Both the position numbers and the translations under genes were made by a program. A stretch of DNA of 5,058 bases from a bacterium (GTDB taxonomy: Bacteria > CG2-30-53-67 > CG2-30-70-394): positions 1-5,058 of the forward strand of contig JAJRSX010000134.1 of the NCBI GenBank assembly GCA_024278555.1, read 5' to 3'. Below, in pieces: positions 1 through 4,838 of this stretch (positions are counted from its first letter, which is position 1; the number at the start of each line of letters is the position of its first letter). A model generated the notes under the pieces. The model saw only the letters and a program-made list of their open reading frames with translations. It made no database searches and was not told the DNA's origin.

Positions 1-43
1 CCCTGTAGGGCGCGTTCGGCGGCCCTCCCCATCGACTCCGTCG

Positions 44-185
44 CGGGGGACACGGGGGGGCAAGTCACGTCCGGGAAGCGGCTGGTTCCTGGCGGCGCCG
101 TCGTGAGATCACGAGAGCCGCCCTTCGCGGGGGTGTGTGGAGAGCCGCCGCCCTCCTCCGCCCCCAAGTCCCCCCGTGTCCCCCG
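44..185. repeat. 16-bp perfect inverted repeat downstream of holA
   Basis: CGGGGGACACGGGGGG at 44-59 is the exact reverse complement of 170-185, with about 110 nt between the arms. The right arm belongs to a periodic phrase (CCCCCCGTGTCCCCCGTGG) starting 18 nt downstream of the holA stop. The spacer holds a direct repeat of GAGAGCCGCC (113-122 and 140-149) and a small palindrome TCGTGA-GA-TCACGA (101-114). No U-tract follows either arm, so an intrinsic terminator is not supported, although a long-range stem in the holA 3' end is possible. I find no convincing gene in 1-203. An ATG on the minus strand at 32 opens a frame that runs off the window, but it encodes only about ten unrecognised residues. 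Confidence 0.6.
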
Positions 186-203
186 TGGTGAGCTGTTTCC
201 GTC

Positions 204-1235
204 TCAGCCGCACAGGTCGTGGACGAAGGCCTCCAGGGTGAGGCGGTCGTCGAGGCCGCGCCCCTTGAGCTCCTGGTCCGCCTGCAGGAGGCGGGTGTGG
301 GCGGTGAGGAGGTCTCCCTCGGTGAAGCGGGCGGCGCGCTGGAAGAGCTGGTTGGCGCGGTTGCCGTAGAGGCGCAGCTCCTTGGCGAGCTGCTGTCGCG
401 ACCGGCCGCGGTCGAGGCCGGCGCGGGCGCGGAGGAGCTGGCGGAGCTGCCAGGCGATGAGGCCGAGGAGGCGGATCGGCGCCTCGCCGCCGGCGATGAG
501 GTCGTGGAGGGTGGTGAGCGCCTTGGCCCGGTCGCGGGCGGCAAGGTGGCCGATGAAGGCCCAGGCGTCCGGCAGGGCCGCGGCGGAGACCGCCTCGGCG
601 GTCGCCATCTCCACGGTCCCCCCCTCCTCCACCGCCAGGGCGAGGCGCTGGACCTCCGTCTCCAGACGCGACAGGTCGGTCCCCAGGAGCTCCACCAGGA
701 GCTCGGCGACGCCCCCCCCCAGCCGCACCCCGGCCTCGCCCGCCATCGCCCTGCACCAGGTGGTGGCGTCGCCGCGGCCCACCGCCGTGCACTCCAGGCA
801 GAGGCAAAACTTTTTTAGCGCCTTGGTGAGGCGGGCGCGGCCGTCGAGCTTGTCGGCCACCAGGGCGAGGGTGGTGGTCGGGTTGGGGTCTTTGAGGTAG
901 GCGAGGAGGGGGTCGATGGGGTCGGCGGCGGGCCGGCCGGGCTTCACCTCCTCTTCATCTTCATCGCGTTGCTGCGGCAGCCAGGCGGCCACCCCCTCCA
1001 CCACCACCACCAGGCGCGGGGAGAGCATCGGCAGCGACTGGCAGTGGCCCACCACCTCCGCCGGCTCCACCTCCGCCGCGTCGAGGCGGAGATAGGCGAG
1101 GTCGTCCATCCCCTCCAGGGCGGCGCGGAGTCGGTCGACCGCCCGCCACGCCAGCCGCCGCTCCTCGCCGAGAAGCAGCAGGAGCGGCGGCTCCTTGGGC
1201 TCCTGGTCGCGCAGCCATTGGATCACCGAGGCCAT
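204..1235 (-). CDS. holA: DNA polymerase III, delta subunit (clamp loader)
   Basis: Predicted HolA, the delta subunit of the DNA polymerase III clamp-loader complex. It opens the beta sliding clamp and helps load it on primed DNA. The product is 343 aa from the chosen ATG, the usual family length. Family-like features are the N-terminal strand plus degenerate P-loop region LLLLLGEERRLAW (about 18-30), the PRLVVVVEG strand (73-81), the LGTDLSRLETEVQRLAL helix (184-200), and the C-terminal collar-type helical domain (about 224-343, including AWAFIGHLAARDRAKAL). An upstream ATG at 1307 would add 24 residues, but they do not resemble the family and overlap the DUF4197 relic. The ATG at 1235 places GEE at residue 23, as expected, though its GGGAGG is 16 nt away and is a poor ribosome binding site. 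The gene is separated from pyrC by the relic, so co-transcription with pyr is uncertain. An A AAA AAG heptamer lies at codons 140-142. Confidence 0.86.
   Translation of the reverse strand: MASVIQWLRDQEPKEPPLLLLLGEERRLAWRAVDRLRAALEGMDDLAYLRLDAAEVEPAEVVGHCQSLPMLSPRLVVVVEGVAAWLPQQRDEDEEEVKPGRPAADPIDPLLAYLKDPNPTTTLALVADKLDGRARLTKALKKFCLCLECTAVGRGDATTWCRAMAGEAGVRLGGGVAELLVELLGTDLSRLETEVQRLALAVEEGGTVEMATAEAVSAAALPDAWAFIGHLAARDRAKALTTLHDLIAGGEAPIRLLGLIAWQLRQLLRARAGLDRGRSRQQLAKELRLYGNRANQLFQRAARFTEGDLLTAHTRLLQADQELKGRGLDDRLTLEAFVHDLCG
810..816 (-). other. A AAA AAG slippery heptamer within holA
   Basis: Within holA the codons CTA AAA AAG TTT TGC (818-804) contain A AAA AAG exactly in the zero frame. 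This is the heptamer used for the programmed -1 frameshift in E. coli dnaX. CTA, AAA and TTT stand out in a gene otherwise dominated by G/C-ending codons. An AAGG lies a few nucleotides upstream. Downstream, an imperfect GC-rich stem can form (UGCAC with GUGCA, and GGUGG with CCACC inside it), but it begins about 18 nt after the heptamer, farther than in dnaX. The -1 frame stays open to 109-111 and would give a long Arg/Pro/Gly-rich tail. The motif is directly seen; its use is not shown. Confidence 0.35.
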
Positions 1236-1305
1236 GGGGAGATTGTGCCCGCCTCCCGGCGTGGGTGCCACCGCGACCGGATTCCCCAGAGAGGGCCGCG
1301 TCGCC

Positions 1306-1487
1306 ATGATGAGGCGTCATCAACGGTGTGCCTTCGTCCCCGACGTGAAGGCGAACCTCACCGACTACGTGGTGCAAAAGGGGATGGACGGCATCTTCCT
1401 CTACCTCGTCAACGAGGAGGCGCGATTCGCAAGGACCCGGCACGGCAGACCACCGCCCTGCTGAAGCGGGTCTTCGGCGCCCAGTAG
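1306..1487 (+). pseudogene. DUF4197 protein, frameshifted C-terminal relic
   Basis: Frame 1 encodes FVPDVKANLTDYVVQKGMDGIF (1333-1398) followed by LYLVNEEA, matching the C-terminal segment of DUF4197 proteins, whose function is not known. At about 1423-1424 one base appears to be missing. Continuing in the frame starting at 1425 gives IRKDPARQTTALLKRVFGAQ and a TAG stop at 1485-1487, which is the typical family ending. The two frames together restore an NEEARIRKDPAR-like junction, so this is a single-base deletion or a sequencing error. The much longer N-terminal part of a DUF4197 protein (usually over 150 residues, with a signal peptide) is absent: upstream of about 1306 the sequence is the holA 5' region. 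The relic points away from holA and towards the 3' end of pyrC. Family assignment is from recalled motif similarity. I consider the gene dead even if the frameshift is an error. Confidence 0.7.
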
Positions 1488-1503
1488 CCGGCGGGCGCGC
1501 GGG

Positions 1504-1530
1504 GAGGTGGGCGCCCGGCACCGTCACCTC
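1504..1530 (-). terminator. Possible hairpin at the pyrC 3' end
   Basis: GAGGTG and CACCTC (1504-1509 and 1525-1530) form a 6-bp stem. An inner GGTG/CGCC stem makes a 10-bp imperfect hairpin overlapping the pyrC stop codon. It sits between convergent pyrC and the DUF4197 relic and reads symmetrically on both strands. No T-run follows on either side, so it is not a classical intrinsic terminator. It may stabilise the 3' end or simply reflect high GC. Confidence 0.3.
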
Positions 1531-2810
1531 GCGTCTGTCACCGCCCCATCGCGGCACACGACCCGGCCGCCGGTGATCGTGTGCAGGGGGCGGCCGGTGA
1601 GCTCCCTGCCCGCCCATGGGCAGTTGCGCGACTTCGAGTAAAACCGCTCCGGCTCCACCCGCCACCGCGCCTCCGGGTCAAAGCAGCAGAGGTCCGCCCG
1701 CGCCCCGACACCGAGGTGGCCTCCGTCGAGGCCGAAGAGGCGGGCGGGGCCGGCGGTGAGGCGGTGGATGAGATCGGCGAGCGAGATCCGTCCCTCGCGC
1801 ACCAGGGCCAGGACCACGCCCAGGCAGGTCTCCAGGCCGATCACCCCGAAGGGGGCGTCGTCGAAGGGGCGCTCCTTCTCCTCCGGCGCGTGCGGCGCGT
1901 GGTCGGTGGCGATCGCCTGGATGGTGCCGTCGGCCAGCGCCGCCACCACCGCCTCTCGGTCGGCGGCGGAGCGCAGGGGCGGGCTCATCTTCCAGTCGGG
2001 GTCGTAGGCGGGCATGTCGGTATCGGTGAGGAGCAGGTGGTGGGGGGTCACCTCGGCGCTCACCAAGAGCCCTGCCCCCTGCGCCCGCCGCACCAGCTCG
2101 ACGCCGCCGGTGGTGGAGAGGTGGGCCACGTGGAGCGGCGTGCCGGTGAGGGCGGAGAGGCGGATGTCGCGGTCGATCTGTACGTCCTCCGCGGCGCTGG
2201 GGATCCCGGCGAGGCCGAGCTCGGTGGCCCGCCACCCCTCGTTCATCACCCCGTGGCCGAAGAGATGGTCGTCTTGCGGATGGATGACCACCGGAATCTC
2301 AAAGGGTTTTGCGTACTCCATCGCGCGACGCATGAGGTGGCTGTCCTGGACGCCGCAGCCGTCGTCGGAGATCGCCACCGCCCCGGCGGTGACCATCTCG
2401 CCGATCTCCGCCAGCGCCTCGCCGGCGAGACCGCGGGTGATCGCCCCCACCGGGAGGATGCGCACCGGGCCGTCGGCGGCGCGCTCGACCATGTCGCGGG
2501 TGATCGCGCCGGTGTCGTTGGTGGGCAGGGTATTGGGCATGCAGCAGACGGTGGTGAAGCCGCCCGCCGCCGCCGCCCGGCCGCCGGAGAGGAGGTCCTC
2601 CTTCCACTCCTGCCCCGGATCGCGCAGGTGGACGTGGAGGTCGATCAGGCCGGGGCAGACCACCAGGCCGGTACAGTCGATCGACTCGGCGCCGTCGAGG
2701 CCATCGCCGAGGGCGGCGATGCGGCCGTGGCGGATGGCGATATCGGTGGTGGCATCAATGGCGTGGGCCGGGTCGATGACGCGGCCGTTCTTCAGGACAA
2801 GGTCAGGCAT
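1524..2810 (-). CDS. pyrC: Dihydroorotase, type I (catalytic)
   Basis: Predicted cytoplasmic zinc amidohydrolase that cyclises N-carbamoyl-L-aspartate to dihydroorotate, the third step of UMP synthesis. It is 428 aa, the normal type I length. The signature DLHVHLRDPG (57-66) supplies metal ligands H59 and H61. SDDG (148-151) carries the conserved Asp, H177 lies in VIHPQDD, H230 in HVAHLS, and D303 in ATDHAPHAPEEK (301-312), the second dihydroorotase signature. All ligands are present, so this is not the inactive PyrC' paralogue that pairs with PyrB in pseudomonads. The usual HxED around the third ligand reads HPQD here. The ATG at 2810 begins with the expected MPDLVLKNGRVIDP; only a weak GCGAGC-type ribosome binding site precedes it. 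It is the third gene of the pyr cluster, 185 nt after pyrB, probably reached by read-through, although an internal promoter in the gap is not excluded. Confidence 0.95.
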   Translation of the reverse strand: MPDLVLKNGRVIDPAHAIDATTDIAIRHGRIAALGDGLDGAESIDCTGLVVCPGLIDLHVHLRDPGQEWKEDLLSGGRAAAAGGFTTVCCMPNTLPTNDTGAITRDMVERAADGPVRILPVGAITRGLAGEALAEIGEMVTAGAVAISDDGCGVQDSHLMRRAMEYAKPFEIPVVIHPQDDHLFGHGVMNEGWRATELGLAGIPSAAEDVQIDRDIRLSALTGTPLHVAHLSTTGGVELVRRAQGAGLLVSAEVTPHHLLLTDTDMPAYDPDWKMSPPLRSAADREAVVAALADGTIQAIATDHAPHAPEEKERPFDDAPFGVIGLETCLGVVLALVREGRISLADLIHRLTAGPARLFGLDGGHLGVGARADLCCFDPEARWRVEPERFYSKSRNCPWAGRELTGRPLHTITGGRVVCRDGAVTDAR

Positions 2811-2831
2811 GGGGGGGCTCGCTTCGCTCGC

Positions 2832-2853
2832 CGGTGGGCGGTGGGCAGTGGGA
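2832..2853. repeat. GGTGGGC heptad repeat in the pyrC-pyrB gap
   Basis: Plus-strand CGGTGGGCGGTGGGCAGTGG repeats a 7-nt unit (GGTGGGC, GGTGGGC, AGTGGGA) about three times. Its complement (CCCACTGCCCACC) resembles the ACTG-based repeat at 2982-3009 in the opposite orientation, so the gap is flanked by a loosely inverted pair. No function is evident. Confidence 0.5.
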
Positions 2854-2897
2854 GGAGGGCCGCGAGGATGGCGGGTTCGAGCACTTTCCGAGGGGAC

Positions 2898-2927
2898 GCC
2901 GGCGGTTGCCGGCGGCTGCCGGCGGGC
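2898..2927. repeat. 10-bp tandem repeat, three units
   Basis: Three consecutive units GCCGGCGGTT, GCCGGCGGCT and GCCGGCGGGC fill most of the centre of the pyrB-pyrC gap. They directly follow a 17-nt stretch (2881-2897) that matches the RNase P RNA segment at 4982-4998 at 15 of 17 positions. The units are self-complementary (GCCGGC) and could form small stems in the polycistronic RNA. Confidence 0.6.
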
Positions 2928-2981
2928 TCCATGGCGTGGTTTCGTAGTGCGTACGCGAATGGGTTTCAGGATCTAGATTGG

Positions 2982-3009
2982 CTACTGGCCACTGTCTACT
3001 GGCGACTGC
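2982..3009. repeat. 14-bp tandem repeat overlapping the pyrB stop
   Basis: CTACTGGCCACTGT (2982-2995) and CTACTGGCGACTGC (2996-3009) match at 12 of 14 positions. The second unit contains the pyrB stop codon and encodes the last residues of PyrB, so an intergenic low-complexity repeat appears to have supplied the protein's C-terminal tip. Similar ACTG heptad phrases are common in bacterial intergenic DNA, to my knowledge without a named function. Confidence 0.55.
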
Positions 3010-3964
3010 CGTGTTGCTGCCAGAAGAGGTAGAGGACCGCCATCCGCACCGCCACCCCGGCGGTGACCTGGTCGAGGATGCGCGACTCGGGGCCGTCGGC
3101 CAGGTCGTGGGCGAGCTCGACGCCGCGGTTGATCGGGCCGGGGTGGAGGACCACGCAGCCGGGGGCGGCGAGCGCCAGGTGGCTCCGGGTGAGGCAGTAG
3201 TTGTGGGCGTACTCGCGCAGGGAGGGGAAGGCGCCGCCGCCCTGCCGCTCGCGCTGGATGCGCAGCATCATGATCGCATCGACCCCCTCGATGGCGTCGG
3301 CCATCCGGTAGAAGACCCGGCAGCCGTAACGCTCCACCGCCGCCGGCAGGAGGGTGGGGGGGGCGCAGACGCGGGTCTCGACCCCCAGGGTTCGCATCGC
3401 CAGGAGGTTCGAGCGGGCGACCCGCGAGTGGGTGATGTCGCCGACGATCGCCACCTTCAACCCGGAGAGCCGCCCGAGGGCGCGGCGCAGGGTGAAGAGG
3501 TCCAGGAGGGCCTGGGTCGGGTGGGCGTGGCAGCCGTCGCCGGCGTTGATCACCGGCACCTCCAGCTCGTGCGCCAGGTAGGCGGCGGCGCCGGAAGCCG
3601 GGTGGCGCACCACGATCAGGTCGGTCCCCATCGCCGCCAGGGTGCGGGCGGTATCGCGCAGGGACTCGCCCTTCTTCAGGGACGACGCCGCGGCGGAGAA
3701 GTTGATCACGTCGGCGGAGAGCCGCTTCCCCGCCAACTCGAAGGAGGAGCGGGTGCGGGTGGAGGGCTCGAAGAAGCAGTCCATGATCGTCGCGCCGCGC
3801 AGGGTCGGCACCTTCTTCACCTGCCGCTCATTGATCTCGTGGAACGACTCCGCCTGATCAAGGAGGAAGCGGATCTCCTTCGCGGTCAGCTCCGCCGTGT
3901 CGAGGAGATCGGTGTGGGCGAAGGGGAGCGCCTTGGGGGCAGGGGTATCGATTGTCTCGGCCAT
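2996..3964 (-). CDS. pyrB: Aspartate carbamoyltransferase catalytic chain
   Basis: Predicted cytoplasmic enzyme joining carbamoyl phosphate and L-aspartate to give N-carbamoyl-aspartate, the committed step of pyrimidine synthesis. It is 322 aa, normal for the family. Motifs in order are FFEPSTRTRSSFE (64-76), whose STRTR binds carbamoyl phosphate; SLKKGES (95-101) with the mobile-loop lysine; RHPASGAA (120-127); NAGDGCHAHPTQALLDLFT (140-158); DITHSRVARS (176-185) and MLRIQRER (233-240) for aspartate binding; and LHPGPINRGVE (273-283). The ATG at 3964 is chosen because AGGAGG lies 5 nt upstream. An upstream in-frame start at 4030 would overlap pyrR by about 43 nt and add an unlikely Gly/Arg-rich leader. 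pyrR ends 23 nt upstream. No pyrI follows, so the UTP/CTP control of the E. coli enzyme is not expected. A PyrB-PyrC holoenzyme (class A-like) is possible from the linkage but is inference. Confidence 0.95.
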   Translation of the reverse strand: MAETIDTPAPKALPFAHTDLLDTAELTAKEIRFLLDQAESFHEINERQVKKVPTLRGATIMDCFFEPSTRTRSSFELAGKRLSADVINFSAAASSLKKGESLRDTARTLAAMGTDLIVVRHPASGAAAYLAHELEVPVINAGDGCHAHPTQALLDLFTLRRALGRLSGLKVAIVGDITHSRVARSNLLAMRTLGVETRVCAPPTLLPAAVERYGCRVFYRMADAIEGVDAIMMLRIQRERQGGGAFPSLREYAHNYCLTRSHLALAAPGCVVLHPGPINRGVELAHDLADGPESRILDQVTAGVAVRMAVLYLFWQQHGSRQ

Positions 3965-3969
3965 TTCCA

Positions 3970-3975
3970 CCTCCT
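3970..3975 (-). promoter_or_regulatory. Ribosome binding site of pyrB
   Basis: AGGAGG on the minus strand, followed by TGGAA and the ATG at 3964. It is the strongest Shine-Dalgarno sequence in the cluster and fixes the pyrB start inside the 23-nt pyrR-pyrB gap. Confidence 0.8.
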
Positions 3976-3987
3976 GGGTCACCACGA

Positions 3988-4563
3988 CTACGCCCCGCCC
4001 TCGCCCGCCTCCGGCAGGGCCATCACGCACACCGCATCCTCGGCCTCCCCGTCCTCGACGAAGCGGACCCGGATCGTCTCGGTCGTGGTGGTGGGGAGGT
4101 TCTTGCCCACATAGTCGGCCCGGATCGGGAGCTCGCGATGGCCCCGGTCCACCAACACCGCCAGCTCGATCCGCGCCGGCCGCCCCAGGGCCATGAGCCC
4201 CTCCAGGGCGGCGCGCACCGAGCGGCCGGTGTAGAGCACATCGTCCACCACGACCACCACCGCCCCATCCATGTCGATGGGGATCTCGGTGCGCACCAGC
4301 TCGGGGTAGTCGGAGCGGTCGCGTAGATCGTCACGGTAGAGGGTGATATCCAGCGTCCCCACCGCCACCGGCGTCTCGGCGATCTCCCCGATCCGCGCGG
4401 CGAGCCGGTGGGCCAGGTGGCTGCCACGCTGGCGGATCCCCACCAGGACGACCTTGGTGAGGACCTCGTGCGCCTCGACGATCTCGTGCGCCATCCGCGA
4501 GATCGTGCGGCGGAAGGCCGGCCCGGCAAGGGGCCGGGCGATCTCGACGCGCGGCTCCTCCAC
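3988..4563 (-). CDS. pyrR: PyrR: pyrimidine operon regulator / uracil phosphoribosyltransferase
   Basis: Predicted PyrR, an RNA-binding member of the type I phosphoribosyltransferase fold. When bound to UMP/UTP it recognises a hairpin in pyr mRNA; many homologues also convert uracil and PRPP to UMP. It is 191 aa, slightly longer than the usual 170-185. The PRPP loop VVVDDVLYTGRSV lies at 104-116 and the PyrR hallmark LVDRGHRELPIRADYVGKNLP at about 137-157. The N-terminal helix FRRTISRMAHEIVE (17-30) also fits the family. The only start codon available before this helix is GTG at 4563: the frame is open back to a TGA at 4657-4659 but has no ATG, GTG or TTG. The GTG lies 2 nt after the stop of a leader ORF and lacks a strong ribosome binding site, which suggests coupled translation. 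A PyrR-binding-loop hairpin sits 80 nt upstream, so autoregulation of pyrR-pyrB-pyrC is likely. Confidence 0.93.
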   Translation of the reverse strand: MEEPRVEIARPLAGPAFRRTISRMAHEIVEAHEVLTKVVLVGIRQRGSHLAHRLAARIGEIAETPVAVGTLDITLYRDDLRDRSDYPELVRTEIPIDMDGAVVVVVDDVLYTGRSVRAALEGLMALGRPARIELAVLVDRGHRELPIRADYVGKNLPTTTTETIRVRFVEDGEAEDAVCVMALPEAGEGGA

Positions 4564-4565
4564 CC

Positions 4566-4637
4566 CTACCGCCCCCCCGAGAACAGCTCCCCCCTGCGCA
4601 CCGAGACCCGGGGAGGGGAGAGGAGAACCACCTGCAT
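4566..4637 (-). CDS. Possible 23-aa leader peptide upstream of pyrR
   Basis: A short ORF starts with ATG at 4637, encodes a peptide beginning MQVVLLSPPRVSV and ending FSGGR, and stops with TAG at 4568-4566, 2 nt before the pyrR GTG. AAGGG (4649-4645) lies 7 nt upstream of the ATG, a good ribosome-binding distance. Those bases form the 3' strand of the lower stem of the predicted PyrR-binding loop, so bound PyrR could hide the site. The peptide has no recognised family. Its role would be to carry ribosomes to the weak pyrR start. The inference rests on spacing and arrangement only; chance is possible in GC-rich DNA with few stops. Confidence 0.4.
   Translation of the reverse strand: MQVVLLSPPRVSVRRGELFSGGR
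4587..4620 (-). promoter_or_regulatory. Possible secondary hairpin in the pyrR leader
   Basis: CTCCCCTC (4620-4613) can pair with GGGGGGAG (4594-4587) to form an 8-bp stem, including one G-U pair, around an 18-nt loop. No U-tract follows, so it does not look like an attenuator terminator. The same C-rich strand could instead pair with the G-run just before the pyrR GTG, which would give competing folds that hide or expose the pyrR start. Confidence 0.25.
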
Positions 4638-4642
4638 GGACA

Positions 4643-4679
4643 CACCCTTTCGGGCCTCACAGGACCCAGTTGAAGAGTG
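4643..4679 (-). promoter_or_regulatory. PyrR-binding loop (RNA hairpin) in the pyr leader
   Basis: Read on the minus strand, the RNA has a lower stem CACUCUU (4679-4673) paired with AAGGGUG (4649-4643), an internal bulge of CAACU on the 5' side and GA on the 3' side, an upper stem GGGUC (4667-4663) paired with GGCCC (4656-4652), and a terminal hexaloop CUGUGA (4662-4657). The hexaloop fits the CNGNGA consensus known for PyrR-binding loops in Bacillus and relatives, and UCCNGNGAGG is intact. Both stems are fully paired if G-U pairs are allowed. It lies at the predicted 5' end of the transcript, 80 nt upstream of pyrR itself. With UMP/UTP, PyrR would bind here. Because no clear terminator follows and the lower stem holds a Shine-Dalgarno-like AAGGG, translational repression, as described in mycobacteria, fits better than attenuation. 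Confidence 0.78.
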
Positions 4680-4684
4680 GCGCG

Positions 4685-4713
4685 ACGCTACGACCGGGGT
4701 AAGGCGGTGTCAA
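4685..4713 (-). promoter_or_regulatory. Sigma70-type promoter of the pyr operon
   Basis: On the minus strand, TTGACA (4713-4708, perfect -35) is followed by a 17-nt spacer and TAGCGT (4690-4685), a weak -10 that keeps TA and the final T. The expected start is A4678, seven bases after the -10, essentially the first bases of the PyrR-binding loop. The -35 is embedded in a small inverted repeat, GCGGT/ACCGC (4704-4708 and 4713-4717), which could be an operator or coincidence. Confidence 0.6.
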
Positions 4714-4749
4714 CCGCGGCCCGGGGGGCTGGGGCCTGGGGGGCAAAAC

Positions 4750-4776
4750 CACGAAGGGCACGAAAGGCACGAAGGG
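4750..4776. repeat. 9-bp tandem repeat CACGAAGGG, three units
   Basis: CACGAAGGG, CACGAAAGG and CACGAAGGG follow one another, flanked by AAAAC on the left. The reverse complement reads CTTTCGTGCCCTTCGTGG, a phrase type I recognise as scattered in intergenic DNA of many bacteria. It lies upstream of the pyr promoter. The CGTG core also occurs in the inverted repeat near position 180. The GC-rich DNA between here and 4840 shows nothing else I can name. Confidence 0.6.
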
Positions 4777-4838
4777 GAGGGGTTCGGCGGATGGGTCTCC
4801 AACGCGGCGCGGGGAGGGGGGGGCGCGGGAGGGAGATG

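Noticed and set aside
1-27. CCCTGTAGGGCGCGTTCGGC at the left edge as a known dispersed repeat
   Set aside because: It resembles GTAGGGCGCG-type intergenic repeats, but the complementary half is missing at the window edge, so it cannot be supported.
1-32. Possible start of a gene at ATG 32 on the minus strand
   Set aside because: Only about ten codons fall in the window, they match nothing I recognise, and there is no well-spaced ribosome binding site.
109-807. 232-codon minus-strand open frame overlapping holA
   Set aside because: Arg/Pro/Gly-rich composition and complete overlap with conserved HolA codons mark it as a GC-driven shadow frame. It matters only as the hypothetical -1 tail after the slippery site.
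1236-1307. 24-residue N-terminal extension of HolA from the ATG at 1307
   Set aside because: The extra residues do not look like HolA, there is no ribosome binding site before 1307, and the region adjoins the DUF4197 relic. The ATG at 1235 fits the family length.
1581-3032. 483-codon plus-strand open frame opposite pyrC
   Set aside because: It is antisense to a well-conserved dihydroorotase, with a His/Val/Gly/Arg-rich sequence and no recognisable domain. Long antisense frames are expected at this GC content.
3965-4030. Upstream pyrB start at 4030 inside pyrR
   Set aside because: It adds a Gly/Arg-rich leader without family similarity, whereas AGGAGG lies 5 nt before the ATG at 3964.
2978-4114. 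378-codon plus-strand open frame opposite pyrB and part of pyrR
   Set aside because: It lies antisense to STRTR- and PRPP-motif-bearing genes and has a low-complexity composition; a shadow.
4587-4620. Classical PyrR-controlled attenuator terminator in the pyrR leader
   Set aside because: A GC-rich stem can form, but no U-tract follows it, so transcription attenuation of the Bacillus type is not supported.
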